Assembly: GCA_035539855.1 (NCBI GenBank)
Contig: DATLHO010000235.1
Coordinates: forward strand, 1-14,364
Reading direction: 5' to 3'
DNA length: 14,364 bases
Source of the DNA: DATLHO01 sp035539855
GTDB lineage: Bacteria > Bacteroidota > Ignavibacteria > OLB7
Shown here: positions 1-6,884 of the stretch, piece by piece
Numbering within the stretch: the stretch's first letter is position 1
How the letters are laid out: every line of letters begins with the position of its first letter
Made by a program: the position numbers and the translations under genes
Notes under the pieces: generated by a model
What the model was told of the DNA's origin: nothing
Databases searched by the model: none
The model's input: only the letters and a program-made list of their open reading frames with translations

Positions 1-139
1 GAAGGTGCTCGTCGGCGGCTATCCGTTCAACATCGCTCCGACGCTCTGGCGCGAGATCGGCGCCGACGCACTCGCGCGCGATGCGGCGGAGGCCGTCGAG
101 ATCGGCTCGCGACTGATGACCGAGGGATCGCTGCGATGA
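1..139 (+). CDS. Cobalamin (B12)-binding-domain protein, C-terminal fragment
   Basis: Only the last 45 codons are in the window, read from base 2 to the TGA at 137-139. The visible peptide has a hydrophobic strand and turn (VLVGGYPFN), then IGADALARDAAEAVEIG. This resembles the C-terminal end of Rossmann-like B12-binding domains of the MtaC/MetH/CarH type, where a glycine-rich turn and a 'GAD..a.da..Av' helix close the fold. The histidine-bearing DxHxxG motif would lie upstream and cannot be checked. The stop overlaps the start of the downstream histidine kinase by ATGA, so the two are probably translationally coupled and work together. By inference the protein may be a cobalamin- or light-responsive sensor or regulator. 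A corrinoid methyl carrier is the main alternative. Confidence 0.6.
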   Translation, partial: KVLVGGYPFNIAPTLWREIGADALARDAAEAVEIGSRLMTEGSLR

Positions 140-1329
140 ACAGGACCATACACAACGGATTCGCCTTGCTGTGCGATCGTGACGGCCGCATCACCACGGT
201 GCTCGAGGGCTCCGACGATGCACCGGCGCTTGCCAGCGGCTCGCTCTTCACGACCGCGCTCGATCCTGCGAGCCTGCCGAAGGCCGGTGAGTTCCTTGCC
301 GAGATCACACGCAACGGAAGCGCCCGCGGCTGGGAGCTCAACGTCCGCTCCGGCGAGACGATCACGACGATGCACTTCGCCGGCGAGGACTCGCCGGACG
401 GCCTTCTGGTCGTTGCGGCACGGCGGGTTTCGGAGCTGGCGGAGGCCATCGCGCGGGTCGCCGCCGAGCCCCCTGGCGCGAGCGCGCCGGCACGGGATCG
501 GGGCGAGCAGACGGAATCCCAGACGCGCCTGCCCCGCGAGCTCGACCTTTACGACGAGCTCTCGCGGCTCAACAACGAGCTGGTGACGATGCAGCGCGAG
601 CTCGCGCGCAAGAACGCAGAGCTGCAGCGGTTCGACAAGCTCAAGAACCAGTTCCTCGGCATCGTCGCGCACGACCTGCGCTCGCCGTTGAGCATCATCG
701 TCGCCTACAGCGACTTCCTGCTGCTCGAGGATCAGCCGCCGTTGAGCGAGCGGCAGGCGCGCTTCGTCGGCAGCATCCGTTCGTCGAGCGCGTTCATGGT
801 CGAGCTCGTCAACGACCTGCTCGACGTCAGCGCGATCGAGTCCGGCAGTCTCGAGCTCGACCTCGCGGCGACCGATCTCGTCTCGGTCGTGGAGGATACT
901 GTCGCGATGCATCGCGTGCTCGGCGAGAAGAAGCAGCTCGGCATCGAGCTATCGATCGCCGGCACGATCCCCGATGTCGTCGTCGACCGCCGGCGCATCG
1001 AGCAGGTGCTCAACAACGTCCTCGGCAATGCGATCAAGTTCTCCCCGGTCGGCGCGACGATCCACGTCACGATCGGGGTCGAGGGCGACGATGTGACCAT
1101 CTCCGTCGCGAACCCCGGCGAGGGGATTTCCGCGGCAGCCCTTCCGACGATCTTCGATCCCTACGTCCGCTCGCGCACGCGTGGAACCGCCGGCGAGAAA
1201 GGAACCGGGCTGGGTCTGGCGATCGCGCGGCGCATCGTCGAAGCGCACAAGGGTCGCATCACGGTTGACAGCGTCGAGGGCGACGGAGCGACCTTCACGA
1301 TCTCGCTGCCGGTGCGACTGCCGCGGTAG
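136..1329 (+). CDS. Soluble PAS-like sensor histidine kinase
   Basis: 397 residues. Residues 1-110 look like a PAS-type sensor domain (FALLCDRDGRITTVLEG near the start). A charged coiled-coil helix spans about 145-172. The dimerisation/phosphoacceptor domain follows, with the H-box FLGIVAHDLRSPLS and phosphoacceptor His179. The ATPase domain has an N-box (LNNVLGNAIKFSP, Asn294/Asn298), a G1-like stretch (VANPGEGI), an F-box (IFDPYVR) and a G2 box GTGLGLAIA (356-364). No membrane segment or signal peptide is visible, so it is probably cytoplasmic. It would autophosphorylate and pass phosphate to a response regulator, but none is encoded in the window. The ATG at 136 overlaps the stop of the B12-domain gene (ATGA), suggesting that protein provides the input. 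Kinase identity is certain; signal and partner are unknown. Confidence 0.95.
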   Translation: MNRTIHNGFALLCDRDGRITTVLEGSDDAPALASGSLFTTALDPASLPKAGEFLAEITRNGSARGWELNVRSGETITTMHFAGEDSPDGLLVVAARRVSELAEAIARVAAEPPGASAPARDRGEQTESQTRLPRELDLYDELSRLNNELVTMQRELARKNAELQRFDKLKNQFLGIVAHDLRSPLSIIVAYSDFLLLEDQPPLSERQARFVGSIRSSSAFMVELVNDLLDVSAIESGSLELDLAATDLVSVVEDTVAMHRVLGEKKQLGIELSIAGTIPDVVVDRRRIEQVLNNVLGNAIKFSPVGATIHVTIGVEGDDVTISVANPGEGISAAALPTIFDPYVRSRTRGTAGEKGTGLGLAIARRIVEAHKGRITVDSVEGDGATFTISLPVRLPR

Positions 1330-1454
1330 ACTGCCCGCTACATTCTTCACCACCACGTCCGGTGCGCTAGGATCCTCGGTACCTTGGTGTGATCACCCCG
1401 CCCCTCCGCCCCGCGTCCGTCGTGTTGTCCCTTCTCTTCACCGTGAGGCTCTCC

Positions 1455-2042
1455 ATGCAACGCTTCATCCACTCCTTCCTCGTGATCTCACTGTCAGCTC
1501 TCGTTGCCCTCGGTTGTGGAGGCGACACTGCGGTCGATCCCCCGGACAACGACGACGACGCCAACCAGGCGAGCACGATCGAGTTCACGATCGCCGGCCA
1601 GAGCTACACGCTCGATGTCCTCCCGGCGGCGTACAGCAGCTCGACGACCGGGAAGACGGCGATCTCCGGCAGCACGCTTCCGGGCGTTACTCCGTTCCAG
1701 GGGATTTCGCTCGCGTTCAAGCTGATGGGGGCGGGCAGCGTCCGAATGGACAACACGGGTAACACCGTCACCGACGACGGCTTCGAGATCGTCATCGGCG
1801 ACAGGACGTTTCGCACGTTCTACTACGAGTGTGTCAATGGCAACTCGGAGCTTGCGTACACCGAGCCCGGAACGGTAACGATCGAAAGCGCCAATCCCAC
1901 GACGAGAAGAATTCGCGGGACCTTTACCGGCCAGCTCGCCTCCCTCGTCCCGATCAAGGTGATGTGCGGCTCATTCGAGTACGACAAGTACGAGCTCTAC
2001 ACGGTGACCGGCCGATTCACCAGCGACTGGATGACGATCTGA
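1455..2042 (+). CDS. Small lipoprotein, unknown function
   Basis: 195 residues from the ATG at 1455. The N-terminus MQRFIHSFLVISLSALVALGC is a classic lipoprotein signal with lipobox ALGC, so the mature protein should begin at Cys21 and be lipid-anchored. An acidic, Asp-rich linker follows (DPPDNDDD), then a domain of short beta-prone stretches (EFTIAGQSYTLDVL, FEIVIGDRTFRTFYY, RRIRGTFTGQL). I do not recognise the family; the pattern recalls small beta-sandwich lipoproteins such as those annotated DUF6252, a weak resemblance. I preferred 1455 over an in-frame ATG at 1389 because the signal peptide begins there and a GTGAGG ribosome-binding site lies at about 1443-1448. The gene stands alone, 125 bases after the kinase and converging on the 2334-2807 gene. 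Confidence 0.8.
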   Translation: MQRFIHSFLVISLSALVALGCGGDTAVDPPDNDDDANQASTIEFTIAGQSYTLDVLPAAYSSSTTGKTAISGSTLPGVTPFQGISLAFKLMGAGSVRMDNTGNTVTDDGFEIVIGDRTFRTFYYECVNGNSELAYTEPGTVTIESANPTTRRIRGTFTGQLASLVPIKVMCGSFEYDKYELYTVTGRFTSDWMTI

Positions 2043-2112
2043 GCCTCAGCGGTGATACGGCGAGCGTGCTTGTCAATTCCCAGATCCCGTCAATGCGATG
2101 ATCGCAAATGTG

Positions 2113-2142
2113 AAGGGCACCCCCGCAAGCGAGGGTGCCCTT
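2113..2142. terminator. Hairpin terminator between convergent genes
   Basis: A perfect 10-bp inverted repeat, AAGGGCACCC (2113-2122) with GGGTGCCCTT (2133-2142), separated by a 10-base loop. It lies 70 bases past the lipoprotein stop and about 190 bases past the stop of the opposing gene, so it could end transcription from both sides. The following T-run is weak (TTGTGAGATTT), so how efficient it is as an intrinsic terminator is uncertain. Confidence 0.75.
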
Positions 2143-2333
2143 GTGAGATTTCGGAGGAGGCATCGCCGGCATCTCGAGGTCGAGCGGCCGCGCCCCAAAA
2201 GCGCGACCCACGAGACACCATCGACTCTGACACGGCTCTTCGCGCACTGTACTTGCCCGTGTGCCCCCTCCGAATTCACCGATGCACTGGACCGACATGT
2301 TCTGCGCAGCGCATGATCGCGCGACGCTTCGCC

Positions 2334-2807
2334 CTACTGCGCGCTGAGAGTGCGGGCCTGCTCGCGGGCGACGTCGCCGCAGAGCGAGGTGACACGAACC
2401 ATCTGCGCCACCGGAACCGCGCGCGGGTTCAGGTTGTGCGACATCGCGACGGTGCCGCTCTGGTCGTCGTAGGTCAGCGTGCCGACGTCCGACGAGAAGT
2501 TGAAGAGTGCGATGCGATCCTCGACGATGGCGAGACTCTCGCTCGACATCTCGGAAACCGAGCCGATGTTCGCGGTGATCGCGACGTTCTGCGGACCCTG
2601 CTCCCGGATCGAAAGCACTTCGGCTCCGCTCTCCTTGTCGAGCACCTGGATCCGATCGTTCGACGACTGGATCGTGTACCCGGTGAGCTCGCGGCGGAGG
2701 TTGTCGCCGAGATCGCTCATGACGTTGGCGCCGGTGGACTGAGCCAGCGCAGGCAGCGCGATGAGAAGGAAGAGTGAGACCATTCCGACAAGACGGGAAA
2801 CCGACAT
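2334..2807 (-). CDS. Secreted protein, possibly YbjN-like
   Basis: 157 residues. The N-terminus is a Sec signal peptide with a hydrophobic core (VGMVSLFLLIALPALA) and a predicted signal peptidase I site after Ala22 (ALA|QS). The mature 135 residues alternate beta-prone strands (RIQVLDKES, NVAITANIG, ALFNFSSDVGTLTYDDQSGTVAMSHNL) with a C-terminal helix. The 'N-F-x5-G-x-L-x-Y-D-D-x-S-G' layout followed by a helix resembles the YbjN / type III secretion chaperone-like fold, but without a profile search this is only a suggestion. The start is supported by CGAGG six bases upstream of the ATG. It appears monocistronic and converges on the 1455-2042 lipoprotein. Periplasmic location is inferred; function is unknown. 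Confidence 0.8.
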   Translation of the reverse strand: MSVSRLVGMVSLFLLIALPALAQSTGANVMSDLGDNLRRELTGYTIQSSNDRIQVLDKESGAEVLSIREQGPQNVAITANIGSVSEMSSESLAIVEDRIALFNFSSDVGTLTYDDQSGTVAMSHNLNPRAVPVAQMVRVTSLCGDVAREQARTLSAQ

Positions 2808-3105
2808 AGTGGACCTCGAGAAGTTGTTTGGAAACGGCAGCCTGAGGAGCTCGGCTGTCTGCCTGGACCGGGCAGTGGGGTGTTCCGCCGCGGTCGCTGT
2901 CGGTGCGCGCGTTGGAGAAGCGCATGACCTCCGACATGGCGCCCATGTCCAAGAGGAGTGCCAGTGTGCGATCGACGATTTTCGCGAGAAATGGTGGGTC
3001 TATCCTGCCACACGTGAATGGACTTCACGGTCCGTGGCGTGGCGGTCACGGGTTTCGCCCGCGAATTCGCGTCCTGGTCGTGCTTTCGGGTCCGGCTGAC
3101 ACGGT
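2808..3105. other. Gene-poor intergenic stretch
   Basis: Roughly 300 bases that I cannot assign to a gene. It must contain the promoter of the secreted protein at 2334-2807 (read leftward), but I see no clear -10/-35 pair. Open frames here are unsupported by ribosome-binding sites or recognisable protein sequence. A short imperfect inverted repeat lies at about 2837-2864 (GGCAG...CTGCC). The right end grades into the tandem repeat. Confidence 0.5.
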
Positions 3106-3264
3106 CAGATGCGCTGCGAGCGCGGTCCCACTGACACGCCCAGATGCTCTCCGAACGCGGTCCTGCTGACGCGCTCAGATGCTCTCCGAACGCGGTCCTG
3201 CTGGTGCGCTCAGATGCTCTCCGAACGCGGTCACGCCAATCACTCAAACGCTCTCCGAATCCGC
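3106..3264. repeat. 35-bp tandem repeat, about 4.5 copies
   Basis: Units start at 3106, 3141, 3176 and 3211, each opening with CAGATG and carrying CGAACGCGGTCCTGCTGACG or a close variant. Units 2 and 3 are nearly identical, and units 1 and 4 have diverged at their outer halves. A partial copy begins at about 3245 (CAAACGCTCTCCGAA), and a degenerate half copy may precede unit 1 (about 3085-3105). The period is not a multiple of three, so no single frame reads through it as a protein repeat. The last partial copy overlaps the stop and final codons of rlmB on the opposite strand. Units adjoin without spacers. Confidence 0.9.
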
Positions 3265-4086
3265 CTCCTCTGTCTTCCCCGACTCGTCCTCTGCATCCTG
3301 ATCGTGCTCGACGGCCGGGCGCTGGCGGCGAGTGACCTGCATGCCCGCCTCGACGCGCTGTCGCCTGGCCTCGAAGAAGACGACGCCCGAGGCGACCGAC
3401 GCGTTGAGCGACGCGACCTGGCCGAACATCGGGATCGACAGAAGCGTGTCGCACATGCGACGCACGCGCTGGCCGATGCCCCTGCCCTCGCTGCCGACGA
3501 TGATCGCCGATGGCTGCGTGAAGTCGTAGGCGGTGTAGGGGATCGTTCCCCGCTCGTCGAGTCCGACGATCACCAGACCGGCATCCTTCAGGCTCATGAC
3601 CGAGTCGCCCACGTTGGCGACGCGCGCGATCGGCAGATGGCCCGCCGCGCCCGCGCTCGTCTTCATGACGACGTCGGTGATGCCGCTGGAGTCATGCTTG
3701 CCGATGACGATCCCGTCGAGCGCGGCGCATTCGGCCGAGCGGATGATCGCTCCGACGTTGTGTGGATCGGTGATGCCGTCAAGCGCGCCGACGAGCGGGA
3801 CGTCGCCGCGCGCGATCACGCTCTCGACGAGCTCGTCCATGTCGGCGTACTCGACCGCGCTCGCCACCGCAAGCACGCCCTGCGAGCGCGTGCCGAGACC
3901 CGCGCGCCGCTCGAGCTCGGCGAAGCGCTGGCGGTCGACGATCACGCTCGGCACGCCGGCGCGCTTCGCCTCGATCCGCACGCGGTCGATCGCCTCACCC
4001 TCCATCCCGAACATGATGAAGACCTTCTCGACATCGCTGCCGGAGCGGAGCGCTTCGATGACTGCGTTGCGGCCGTTGATGTACAT
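3244..4086 (-). CDS. rlmB: 23S rRNA 2'-O-ribose methyltransferase (RlmB/TrmH family)
   Basis: 280 residues. SPOUT-class methyltransferase that transfers methyl from S-adenosylmethionine to a ribose 2'-O. RlmB modifies G2251 in the 23S peptidyl-transferase region. The N-terminal substrate-binding domain (1-75) starts MYINGRNAVIEALRSG, and the catalytic knotted domain follows. Motif 1 is DGITDPHNVGAIIRSAE (103-119), with the conserved Asn110 and catalytic-type Arg116. Motif 2 is IIVGSEGRGI (195-204). Motif 3 is IPMFGQVASLNASVA (218-232), matching RlmB. A charged C-terminal tail (about 250-280), unusual for the family, ends in codons that fall inside the tandem repeat. It is the last gene of the leftward run, 51 bases after rnhB. 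Another TrmH-family target (tRNA or other rRNA) cannot be excluded. Confidence 0.93.
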   Translation of the reverse strand: MYINGRNAVIEALRSGSDVEKVFIMFGMEGEAIDRVRIEAKRAGVPSVIVDRQRFAELERRAGLGTRSQGVLAVASAVEYADMDELVESVIARGDVPLVGALDGITDPHNVGAIIRSAECAALDGIVIGKHDSSGITDVVMKTSAGAAGHLPIARVANVGDSVMSLKDAGLVIVGLDERGTIPYTAYDFTQPSAIIVGSEGRGIGQRVRRMCDTLLSIPMFGQVASLNASVASGVVFFEARRQRVEAGMQVTRRQRPAVEHDQDAEDESGKTEEADSESV

Positions 4087-4137
4087 GTCCTCTGGTGTCT
4101 CCCGATGGAGACGTCCGGCGCGTCTGGCCGAGCGTCT

Positions 4138-4818
4138 CTACGATGGTTGAACGGTCGTGTAGAGCGCGTCGTCGTGACCGCCCGTCGGCACACTCGGCGT
4201 CTCGAGCAGCCGGCGCAGGAACGTCCTGCGATGAACATGGGCCGGGCCATGCTCGAGGATTGCCTCGCGGTGCGCCGCGGTCGCGTAGCCCTTATTGCGC
4301 GCGAAGCCGAACTGGGGCATCACCTCGCCGAGCGATCGCATGATGCGGTCGCGGGTGACCTTGGCGATGATGCTCGCCGCGGCGATCGTCGGGCACAGCG
4401 CGTCACCGTCGATGATTGCGCGGCACGGGATCCCGACCTCGACCGCGTCGCGGCCGTCGATCAGAACGTACTCCGCCCGAGGCGAGAGCGCTCCGACGGC
4501 CTGTCGCATCGCGACGAACGTGGCTTGCAGGATGTTGATCTCGTCGATGACCTGCTCGGAGACGATGCCGACGCTCCATCCGAGCGCACGGGCGACGATC
4601 AGCTCGTAGAGCTCCTCGCGCTCCGGCTCCGGCACGAGCTTCGAGTCGCGAACGCCCGGGATGTCACACTCGTCCGGCAGGATGACGGCGGCGGCGACGA
4701 CCGGACCGGCGAGCGCGCCTCGGCCCGCCTCGTCGACTCCGGCGACGAGGCCGAAGCCGAGCGCCTGGATCTCGAGTCGATGCACGTCGACGATGAGCGA
4801 CGGCGCGGCCTGATCCAT
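4138..4818 (-). CDS. rnhB: Ribonuclease HII
   Basis: 226 residues. Cleaves RNA in RNA-DNA hybrids and removes misincorporated ribonucleotides. The four metal-binding carboxylates align: Asp29 and Glu30 in VDEAGRG, Asp121 in LIDGRD, and Asp139 in IIDGDA, 18 residues later as in E. coli (Asp108/Asp126). The AAASIIAKVTRDRIM block (147-160) and the GYATAAHREAI segment (177-187) are typical of type II enzymes. The length is normal for the family. The start at 4818 is fixed by this homology and by the TGATG overlap with the folE stop, implying translational coupling. A longer open frame upstream is in the wrong frame over folE and is not part of the gene. Confidence 0.96.
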   Translation of the reverse strand: MDQAAPSLIVDVHRLEIQALGFGLVAGVDEAGRGALAGPVVAAAVILPDECDIPGVRDSKLVPEPEREELYELIVARALGWSVGIVSEQVIDEINILQATFVAMRQAVGALSPRAEYVLIDGRDAVEVGIPCRAIIDGDALCPTIAAASIIAKVTRDRIMRSLGEVMPQFGFARNKGYATAAHREAILEHGPAHVHRRTFLRRLLETPSVPTGGHDDALYTTVQPS

Positions 4819-5525
4819 CAGTGCAGTCGCGATGTGATGAGGTTCATGAACTCGTTGCGCGTGTCGCTCTGGTGCTTGAAGACACCGAGCATCGCGCTGG
4901 CGGTCGTGACGCTGTTCTGCTTCTGGACGCCGCGCATCATCATGCACATGTGATGCGCCTCGGTGACGACGGCGACGCCCTGCGGCTGGAGGTACTTCTG
5001 GATCGTCTCGGCGATCTGCTGCGTCATCCTCTCCTGCACCTGCAGACGGCGCGAGTACACGTCGACGATACGCGGGAGCTTCGAGAGCCCGACGATCTTG
5101 CCGTTGGGGATGTACGCGATGTGCGCCTTGCCGTAGAACGGCAGCAGATGGTGCTCGCACTGGCTGAAGAAGTCGATGTCCTTGACGATCACCATCTCGT
5201 CGTATCGCTCCTCGAAGATCGCGCCGTTGAGCACGGTCTCGATGTCCATCGCGTATCCCTGCGTCAGGAACTCCCACGCCTTGGCGACGCGGTGCGGTGT
5301 GCGCAGCAGTCCTTCGCGCGCCGGATCCTCGCCGACGAGCTCGAGCTGCTCGTGCACCAGCTCCTCGATGCGCCCGAGGTCGAGCGAGCGCGCGGCCGAC
5401 GCTCCAACGCTGTCGAGCTCCTCCTCGTCGACGTTGAAGGCGACGCCGCCGACGGTCTTCTCACCAGCCCCTTCCTCGTGCCGGCGCGGACGATCGCCGC
5501 GACCGGTTCCATTTGCCTCGATCAT
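4818..5525 (-). CDS. folE: GTP cyclohydrolase I
   Basis: 235 residues. Converts GTP to 7,8-dihydroneopterin triphosphate, the entry step to folate, tetrahydropterin and 7-deazapurine compounds; the enzyme is a toroidal decamer in known cases. Zinc ligands are visible: Cys123 and His126 in SQCEHHLLPF and Cys194 in HHMCMMMRG. The GLSKLPRIVDVYSRRLQVQERMT block (147-169) is diagnostic. About 45 N-terminal residues, rich in charged residues, precede the core and are absent from minimal bacterial enzymes. The ATG at 5525 overlaps the stop of the pterin synthase gene by ATGA; alternative starts further upstream lie inside that gene. The pairing with a pterin synthase suggests a tetrahydropterin or deazapurine branch rather than folate alone. 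Confidence 0.97.
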   Translation of the reverse strand: MIEANGTGRGDRPRRHEEGAGEKTVGGVAFNVDEEELDSVGASAARSLDLGRIEELVHEQLELVGEDPAREGLLRTPHRVAKAWEFLTQGYAMDIETVLNGAIFEERYDEMVIVKDIDFFSQCEHHLLPFYGKAHIAYIPNGKIVGLSKLPRIVDVYSRRLQVQERMTQQIAETIQKYLQPQGVAVVTEAHHMCMMMRGVQKQNSVTTASAMLGVFKHQSDTRNEFMNLITSRLH

Positions 5526-5992
5526 GCCTCTGCCTCCTGCATTGCTGCTCCATAGCGGGCGACCTCGACGGGCGCCCCGAAATAGTCCACGAAGTTGTTC
5601 GCCGACTCGTACAGCCGGATCGAATGAAGCTCCGCTCCGTTGGTGACCGCGGCCGCGATGCGCGGCTCGAGGATCTGCCAGAAGAGCACCGCGATGTTCT
5701 CCGCGGTCGGTATGACGCCGCGAAGAAAGTCGACGTCGTGATTGAGATGCTTGTGATCGACGCGGTCGACGACGTGCTCGTCCATCAAACGCGCCAGGCG
5801 CTTGAGATCGATGACGTAGCCGGTGGCGGGATCGGGAAGTCCGCGCACGGTGACCTCGAGCTCGTAGTTGTGCCCGTGTCCGTGCGGGTTGTTGCACTTG
5901 TCGAACACCTCCTCGTTGCGCTCGTCGCTGAATCCCGGATTGAAGAGCCGGTGCGCGGCCGAGAAGTGCGCGCGTCGCGTGACGTAGACCAT
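5522..5992 (-). CDS. 6-pyruvoyl-tetrahydropterin synthase / QueD family
   Basis: 156 residues. The family acts on the folE product: true PTPS makes 6-pyruvoyl-tetrahydropterin, QueD makes 6-carboxy-tetrahydropterin for queuosine. Zinc ligands are His14, His39 and His41 (GHGHNY). The catalytic Cys33 sits in KCNNPHGHGH, the Asp79-His80 pair is in RVDHKHLN, and Glu129 is in RLYES. The motif order and the stretch DPATGYVIDL-MDEHV-DHKHLN-TAENIAV read much more like animal PTPS (CNNPNGHGHNY) than E. coli QueD (CxxxHGH with a shorter insertion). Queuosine partners queC/queE are not in the window. I therefore leave the symbol empty. AAGG upstream of the ATG is a weak ribosome-binding site. The gene begins 73 bases after the upstream lipoprotein gene and overlaps folE. 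Confidence 0.92.
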   Translation of the reverse strand: MVYVTRRAHFSAAHRLFNPGFSDERNEEVFDKCNNPHGHGHNYELEVTVRGLPDPATGYVIDLKRLARLMDEHVVDRVDHKHLNHDVDFLRGVIPTAENIAVLFWQILEPRIAAAVTNGAELHSIRLYESANNFVDYFGAPVEVARYGAAMQEAEA

Positions 5993-6065
5993 GATATCTG
6001 CCTTCGCCGTTGTTGATGTCGGTTGCCGGCGCGCCCGTCACGGCCGCGCCCCACTCTCCGTGCCC

Positions 6066-6884
6066 CTACTCTACGCTCCCCCCGCGGGCATCGGTTTGCA
6101 CCGCCGTCGTATCAATGTTCATCCGGACCTGGCCCGAGCCTCTGCCGCCGACGCGCTCGAAGTCGAACTCCGAGGTCATGCGCACCGGAAAGCGCAGGCG
6201 CGATGCGGGACCGGCGAGGTCGAGCGTCATCCGGTAGTCGTAGCCGCCGATCACCGATGAGCTCCACCGGCGGACGACGACGCGCCGCGCCGCGAGCGTA
6301 CCGTGATCGAGATCGAGCGCGCCACTGACCTCCTCGCCCTCGAACCGGATGCGTCGCGTCTCAGTACCATCGGCGCCGACGGTGTCGCGGATAGGAGCCG
6401 CGATGCCGAGACGACCGGCCAGCAGATCGGCGAGAATCCTCCGCTCGTCGGCGCCGAATCCGACGCTGGTGAAGCGCGCTTCGGTCTCGCTGCGCAGCTC
6501 GCCTCTCGAATTCTCGAACGAGTACATGCTCGCCAGGAGCTCGCGATCGCCGTCGATCTGCTGCGTCCGTCCGGCCGCGACGAACTCGCCGCCGGGTCGA
6601 TGCCGCAGCGCGAAGCGCTCGCGCACGGTGACCGTCGAGTCGTCCTGCGTGATGGTCGTGACGAGCTCGACCGGCGCGCTGAAGCCCGCCGCGGCGAAGG
6701 CGGCGCTGTCGGCCAGCGCCCGTCGATGCGCCCGCTCGATCAACGCGCGCTCGTCCTCGGCAAGCGGACGGTGCGGCTGCCAGTCGGCGCCGCAACTCAC
6801 GAGCGCGAGCGCCGCGACCACGGTCGCGAGCGACCTGAATGCCGGCGTCGCGACGCGCGCCGTTGACGGCGGTCGGCGCCTCAC
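6066..6884 (-). CDS. Lipoprotein of unknown function
   Basis: 272 residues if started at the GTG at 6884, whose GTGA overlaps the larB stop; there is no nearby in-frame ATG. The N-terminus is basic (VRRRPPSTAR) with a hydrophobic stretch and lipobox LVSC, so lipidation at Cys31 is predicted. The mature part is charged, with a helical start (LAEDERALIERAHRRALADS) and a long series of likely beta-strands (PVELVTTITQDDSTVTVRERF, YDYRMTLDLAGP, RFPVRMTSEFDFERV), suggesting a beta-rich envelope protein. I do not recognise a family. The tight coupling to larB suggests co-expression with the nickel-pincer genes, but this may simply reflect genome compactness. Confidence 0.78.
   Translation of the reverse strand: MRRRPPSTARVATPAFRSLATVVAALALVSCGADWQPHRPLAEDERALIERAHRRALADSAAFAAAGFSAPVELVTTITQDDSTVTVRERFALRHRPGGEFVAAGRTQQIDGDRELLASMYSFENSRGELRSETEARFTSVGFGADERRILADLLAGRLGIAAPIRDTVGADGTETRRIRFEGEEVSGALDLDHGTLAARRVVVRRWSSSVIGGYDYRMTLDLAGPASRLRFPVRMTSEFDFERVGGRGSGQVRMNIDTTAVQTDARGGSVE

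Noticed and set aside
1389..1454. Earlier start for the 1455-2042 lipoprotein
   Set aside because: It would place 22 residues before a clean lipoprotein signal peptide; GTGAGG sits correctly for 1455.
3106..3264. CRISPR array
   Set aside because: Units adjoin with no spacers, the period is only 35 bases, and no cas gene is nearby.
3109..4953. A 614-codon open frame on the + strand, antisense to rlmB and rnhB
   Set aside because: It opens inside the tandem repeat, has no ribosome-binding site and no recognisable domain; long antisense frames are expected in GC-rich coding sequence where the true genes on the other strand are unmistakable.
5526..6041. Upstream extension of the folE frame (407 codons in all)
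   Set aside because: The extension overlaps the whole pterin synthase gene in another frame; the ATGA junction at 5522-5525 gives the better start.
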